Origin: Hetaerina americana | Lineage: Eukaryota > Arthropoda > Insecta > Odonata > Calopterygidae | Reading direction: 5' to 3' | Assembly (NCBI GenBank): GCA_022747635.1 | Contig: JAKTNV010000004.1 | Location: 82,434,552-82,498,551 of the forward strand | Length of the DNA stretch: 64,000 nucleotides | Shown: piece by piece, positions 58,701 to 64,000 of the stretch | Layout of the letters: the number at the start of each line of letters is the position of its first letter | Position numbering within the stretch: the first letter of the stretch is position 1 | Program-made: the position numbers and the translations under genes | The notes under the pieces: generated by a model | What the model saw: the letters and a program-made list of their open reading frames with translations, nothing else | What the model was told of the DNA's origin: nothing | The model's database searches: none

Positions 58701-61700
58701 ATAGTGGCACTCGCAAATCCTTGATGCACGTAGAGATGCAAGAGAGGAAAATAAAAACTGCATAGCAATCCGCCATTGATTGGTGTTAGTGAGAGAAAAT
58801 CGCTTGGAATTTAGGCAAGGAAGGACGCCAGGTGAAAGTGTGATACGCAAGGAGGAGGAAAGAATTTACAGGGTTTGGAGGTGATTCTTTCGGAATAAAA
58901 CAACTGTTTCCGTAGCACGAACAAAGTGTGAATTACTCCCCCATCAAAGAGTTCCAATCGAATGCTTGAAAGAATAAACCAAGTGTGCCCTTACGAGCCC
59001 CAGGAAAATTTGCGCGACTGAAACTCGCCCTCTGGATAGCCGCAGTCTTCTCTGTTATTGTGCCATCGCCTGGCCCCGATCTCAAATCCGTCTCGCATGC
59101 TCTCTGCTCGTTAAATACGACGAGATTGCCGCTTTGCTGGAGGACTTTCGTAACGTCTCCTCACAAGTGCGAAACTTACGGCTTTTCCTTTCTAAAGCGA
59201 AACTTCCGGTTCAGCGATAAAAACAGGATTGGAGGATCTCGCGGTTGAGAGGGACACCAATTATGAATGTCACACATTTTTAAAGGAGCGAGCGAGGTTA
59301 AGGCACGAATGCCCAAGGCAGCCTATAAAGCAATCCTAAAAACAGACTTTGTTTCTGAGGAACCACTACCACCAGAGGCCATGTTATATACACCTCTCAT
59401 ATTATCTTTCGAACTCCTGAGAATATCATCCACACAACACACATCCTGCGCGAATTTATGATTTAGAACCCCTAGGACTCATTCCCCGACCTAGGAGAAT
59501 GTCTGTAGACAAAAATATGCATAAACAAAATTATTAAGAATAAAGAAAAAATACGTGCTTACATTAAATGAACGACATAAGTTCAATGGCAAATGATGAA
59601 CTTCTGCATATAATGAATGATTGGCGAGGCTTCACTTACCATTTCTTACCACACCGTCAAATAGCACTGATCATCATCAATGCGCGCGGTGAGGTTTGAA
59701 GCAGAATGAGGAACAAATTTTTCAGAGTTTAATTTCTCCAATGAAAGACCTCATACGATTTACTTTCGCCTGCAATACTGCCTAATTTAATTTTCATGCA
59801 TTTTCCATAGACTATGATTCTAGGTTACTGGGGGTTAAGGTTCACGATTAGTGTTTTGAATCGAATGGGATGAAACACGAAAGGAAACTTAAATGGAAGT
59901 GTGAAAATTAGGAACTTAATTAAAATCGTCAACGATATATTAACTGGGTGAGTATAAATGGGATTTATGAATAATATTTCAGATCAACCGCCGACTAAAA
60001 TACTCTCTAACACTTCCGGAGTTCATTCAATTCATGAAAGCACAGAAATTTTTCCACAAATCGAAATCCGCTACGAATCTTTGTGGAGAACGAGTACTTC
60101 GACTGTAATCGTTCACAATATATCGCACGCGATATATTACTGTGTGAGATCATAGACAATAATCATAATCGATTTTTACCAACAATTAAGCAATAACACT
60201 AGAGAATAAGTTCGGCAGATCGCTGTTCGAGAAACAGCACCATTAAGGTCTGGGGGATTGCCCTAGAACTCGAGGAACAGGTGCGCTCCCGTAAAGGACG
60301 GACATGTCGAGAAGCTCTCTCTTGGAATGTAATAATACCACACACGTTTTATATGCGCAAACAAAACCACGAAGGTTGGAACCGTTTCCCCAATTTCAAT
60401 CCCTCACGACACCATTTCACCCACAATCCGTTAGCGGAAGCCTTTAATCTTAAACCAAAACGATTACGTACAATACCGACATCCAAAGTTAAGGAAGATT
60501 TCCACTAACGGTAACACTATATAATATAATTCGGTCCTGCGAAATAGGCATGCCTGTAAACTGCTGAAAGAACAGGTTATATGTGTTATGTATGTAGCAT
60601 CATAGCGGAAATGGTAAATTTTAGAACACGAAGAAACTTCATTTCCCGATACCAAAACATACTAAATATTTAAAAAGAAAAACGTTTTCTTCCCCACTCT
60701 CTGGCTCGAAAATGAAAGAAAGTCTGTGATGGCAAATGGGGATTTTTTTTTCGCAGATATATGTTCATTAGGAAGTGTTATCGAATCCTTCAGCCTGACC
60801 GGACAACTTCAAACCATTGGTCGAAGAATCGCCAGTAACATTTGCCAATTTATATGAAGTATCCAAAGTTATCCAAAAGATTTCACTCAAACACATGAAC
60901 AATCGGCCATAAAAAGAACGGTTGCTGGTAAGCAAAAAGCGTGGGTCCACCATTATAAGCTACCAATTACATTCCACCAAATATGCCCGAGTGAAAATAA
61001 GTTAATTTCACAACATAAAGTTCGGATGGACAAAAACACAAGAACTGGCGAGTGGAGAAATTCAGTAATTATGCCGATAGAATCCATTCTTCTGAATTCA
61101 CCGGAAGAGAGTCAGTACCTACTACAGAAATCAAGTCAGCTGATCGCCGACCATATATTCGAAATACCCAGGAAAAGAGTAACGTAAATGGCTTCGTTTA
61201 TCTTCTCTCTAAGGAATTCGAAGAACAAACCCAACACGGTGAGACACGAAGTCTTCCAAGACTTTCTTTTGAGTCTCGGCGAAGGAACGCCATGCGAAAT
61301 GTGCAGGTGGGCACATAAGGCTTAGCACTGGCAAGAAAGACTCAGCCTTCCTTTTATTTTCTTTGAAGTAAGAAACCAGTTTCGAAGGTGAGGGACGGGG
61401 ATACATATGTATGTTATAGGTGGTTGTTGTTGTGCTGGAAAAGAAGACAAAATGTATGCCCCTTACAAGTTGCTCACCTTAATCCGACACCTGCTCGAAG
61501 TATATCTCTCCTCAGCAAATGATGAATGTTGTCTTATTGGCTGCACACACGCGCGACGAGGACCTCTTCTTCTGAGATGGCCCTCGGCTGCCTTGCGTTG
61601 GCCTCTGCTTGCCACGCTGCGAGATTTTAATCGGACAGCACAACGCTTAAACTAACTACGGATTCGCTTGCGTTCCGTGCGAATGATACAAATTTCCAGG

Positions 61701-62560
61701 AGAAGGAATAAGCAGTCTCGTGCTTCGCTTCTCTTCGGGACCCAATGCGCTGACTTGAAAACAAGCGAACGGGCTGATACGCGGAAAATGTGGGCAACAA
61801 TCAACCCATGGAAGATCTCAACGAATAGCAGCTTTAAGAAGACCTTCTTCTGTTGCTGTGGTAACTGTTGTGTCCGAGCTAAATTTGGGACTCAGTCGCT
61901 TTGCAGTCCTTTGAGGCGGCGCACATGGATGGGAGACTTTATAATACTGCCTTTGAAGTACTGAAGAAACGAAAGGAGGTCAATAATATTCACGAAGAAT
62001 TCGCAACAGGCATAGAGTCACTCACTCAAGACACACGCACAGGAAGCCCATTATGACACGAACAGAAAGACACATCTCACACGCAGGAAGATTTAAGTTG
62101 GGGACCCATGCACTCTTCACTTCAACTGTCTTTTCTTCTCTCTCTCGCCCTTAGAAGAAGTGATCTCACAAGTAAAACCTTCGCGAGCGGACGCGTTAAC
62201 GTGCAAAACAAGAGTAGATACCAGTCGAGACGATATTTTTTTCCCCGTGAACTTTCTCACATTTATCGATTCCCACCTCTTGGTTTGTTTTTCTCACGTA
62301 ACGGCGGCAACATACAAAAAAACAGGTTTTCTTTAAAACACTCCCAACCAGGAAGATATTGCGGATAGTCGAGAATTAAAAACACAGTTGACAAACGATG
62401 ACGACGAGACGAACGGCAATAATATACTGGGCATAAGTAAAAAACAGTGTCGTCGCCCAACCGCGACAATGCTTCAATCCCCAAACACGGTCTCCCTTGA
62501 TATGAGGTGATATGGGGACAGCGAAGCAACGGCGCATGCGGCTCTGCTGAGGGAATGGAA
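55798..62560. other. No recognised gene or repeat; small palindromes at 57207-57281 and 60117-60138
   Basis: 6.8 kb. At 60117-60138 AATATATCGC and GCGATATATT form a perfect 10-bp hairpin with a 2-base loop. At 57207-57281 AAATCTTATAAGCTGACACT is imperfectly mirrored by AGTGTCAATTAAGCGTATAA. The frames at 57763-58229, 58361-58850, 58985-59248 and 61052-61318 overlap on both strands or lack any recognisable domain. No family-A to -D SINE was seen here, so repeat density is clearly lower than in 10-47 kb. Confidence 0.4.
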
Positions 62561-62564
62561 TGGG

Positions 62565-62680
62565 CTAAAGGGGGGGATTGGAAGGAGGAGGCACGGTCGC
62601 TAGGCAACAGAACGTATATGCGGGGCGGATGGGAGGGAGGGTTGGAGGGGAGTGAGGGCTCTGGGGGGAGGGGGTGAGCT
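62565..62680 (+). repeat. G-run-rich tract
   Basis: GGGGGGG near 62570 and a denser set at 62630-62675 (GGGAGGGAGGGTTGGAGGGG, then GGGCTCTGGGGGGAGGGGG), able to form G-quadruplexes. It precedes a possible TATA element at 62774. Confidence 0.75.
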
Positions 62681-64000
62681 GGTTAGGCAGGTTTTCCCTT
62701 TAAAACCTGGCACATATGCCTTCGCACTAACTTAGGGGCGAGTCTGCGTCGAGCAAGAGAGGGGCTCCTACTGTATATAGGCTCGCTCTTCGATGGCAAG
62801 CAGATTGCTCTCGGAAGCTCTCGAGGGTAGGTTGGAGGCGTTTCTGTAACACGGTAAACTAATGTTGGTCTAGAGAGAATGCAATTACACTTGCACTATA
62901 CTCGTAAGTACATTCTGTCGGAGTTACGAAGGTTGAGAAAACAATATCCCAAAGATGATGCACATAGCAGGGTCCGCTTATGACATTGTATAAATAAAAA
63001 CCGACCGACTGGTGGTCGAAACGTACTTATTTTTCCACACCAATCCTGTCTTTTTTAACCCTTTATGCCATCGCAGGTCGTCAATATTCTAGAATTGGTA
63101 AAAGTTTCATTTTATCACTGGAAAATCTTGTATTTATTCACGTTGACTCACATTTTTATCGGGGATTGTAAACGTAACTCAGACAATTGCAGGGAAACCG
63201 CGGATGAAAAGAAAGTATACTTTTTTTCCAACTTTCCTCGTCCGCTACCGATGGTCGCTGACCCTGCGTTTCCTGGCCTTCAACACCTGTAAGCAGCACA
63301 GAACCCTGAGCCTCCTCTGGCGTCCCATATGAGTCGCCAGGGTGCAGGGGAAGGGTATGCGAGAGATTAATATAGCCTATGTCGTCCGTTCAAGGCACCA
63401 AACACAGAAGTCAGAATCTCTGGAAGAAACCGACCAGGAACTAACTCTGCGGCTGTTGATGTCGACTTTTCAGAGGGAGGAGAGTGATGTCTCTTTTTCC
63501 TTTCCTCTGTGCCAGAATCTCAGGAGACGGAGAGAGACAAAGATTCCGAATTTCGGCGTTCCCTTCCTTCCGGGAGGCTGCCCACCGACGACTTCTTCGG
63601 CAGCTCACTGAAAGTGACGGTCTTCCGCGACAGGAATACCGTTTTAGTTCCCTGTCTACGACGACGGAGGAAGGTGTTGAAGAAGCGAAGTAGTGAGGGC
63701 ACTCGAAATTCTCACGAACGAACTCTTCGATTCGCGATAGTCTGAATGCTTTATCGCGTTTGGCCTTTCCTTTACTGTTACCGACACCAACGATGCACAA
63801 CAACGATGATGACTGACCACAATGCTCACCACGCTTTATGCTGCGCAGTCGGTCCGCTAAGCTTGTTGTTATTGCGTTTTACAGTTTGATGTCAAGGGAT
63901 GCTTCAAAATGAATTTTTTTTTCACGGAACGGATGAACTGAGAGGATGGGGAACGAACTAGACCTTCTCGATCACTTAGGTACGGGCTAGAAACGTCGTC
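62681..64000. other. No confirmed gene; possible TATA box at 62774 and GAAAC motif near 63018
   Basis: TATATAG at 62774-62780 lies just downstream of a G-rich, CpG-containing region, and ACTCGTAAGT at about 62899-62908 resembles a splice donor, so a promoter with a first exon is possible but unproven. At 63001-63025 GACCGACTGGTGGTCGAAAC forms a 4-bp stem followed by GAAAC, like the second half of a hammerhead motif without the first half. Overlapping frames at 63342-63803 are unrecognised. Confidence 0.25.

Noticed and set aside
1..64000. CRISPR array, bacterial operon, prophage or viral insertion
   Set aside because: No regularly spaced direct repeats, no ribosome-binding-site-led gene strings, and no viral genes were recognised; all evidence points to animal nuclear DNA.

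Overview
This window looks like non-coding nuclear DNA from an arthropod, most likely an insect. Gene density is very low, there are no operons or bacterial signals, several (TA)n microsatellites are present, and the DNA carries mariner transposons, tRNA-derived SINEs and 5'-truncated non-LTR retrotransposons (LINEs) of kinds common in arthropods. The species cannot be read from the sequence. No host protein-coding gene could be supported. Apart from one intact mariner transposase, the longer open frames are low-complexity, microsatellite-driven or antisense shadows.

Layout: 1-2840 holds mostly unrecognised DNA and a decayed LINE tail (1395-1920). 2843-4169 is mariner copy 1, broken by a 10-bp deletion. 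4172-10990 is mostly unrecognised and contains one tRNA-derived SINE (family D). 10992-12798 is a dense cluster: a SINE-A with a perfect-looking hairpin inside it, a 230-bp foldback element, a LINE 3' end, a (TA)n array and a SINE-B. 12799-20852 is mostly unrecognised, with a G-rich tract. 20853-22596 is a nest: SINE-A, (TA)n array, a perfect 36-bp inverted repeat, and mariner copy 2 with an intact 357-codon transposase at the centre of that inverted repeat. 22597-29060 holds SINE-D, a head-to-head SINE-C pair, a LINE tail with a second LINE tail inserted in it, and SINE-A. 29060-39300 holds more LINE tails and a well-delimited SINE-A. 39300-40054 is an internally deleted mariner of a second family with perfect 33-bp inverted repeats. 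40650-47850 is rich in SINE-A and SINE-B copies and ends in an 88-bp near-perfect palindrome made of two SINE-C tails inside a 16-bp target-site duplication. 47850-64000 is mostly unrecognised, with LINE remnants at 50690-51065 and 54315-55797.

How the parts relate: the LINEs are the expected source of enzyme for moving the SINEs, and three SINE-like insertions here still show direct repeats of 10, 12 and 16 bp. The two copies of the first mariner family encode identical protein outside the 10-bp deletion, so this family moved recently and copy 2 may still encode active enzyme. SINE families A-D and LINE families are named only for this window; no database name is claimed.
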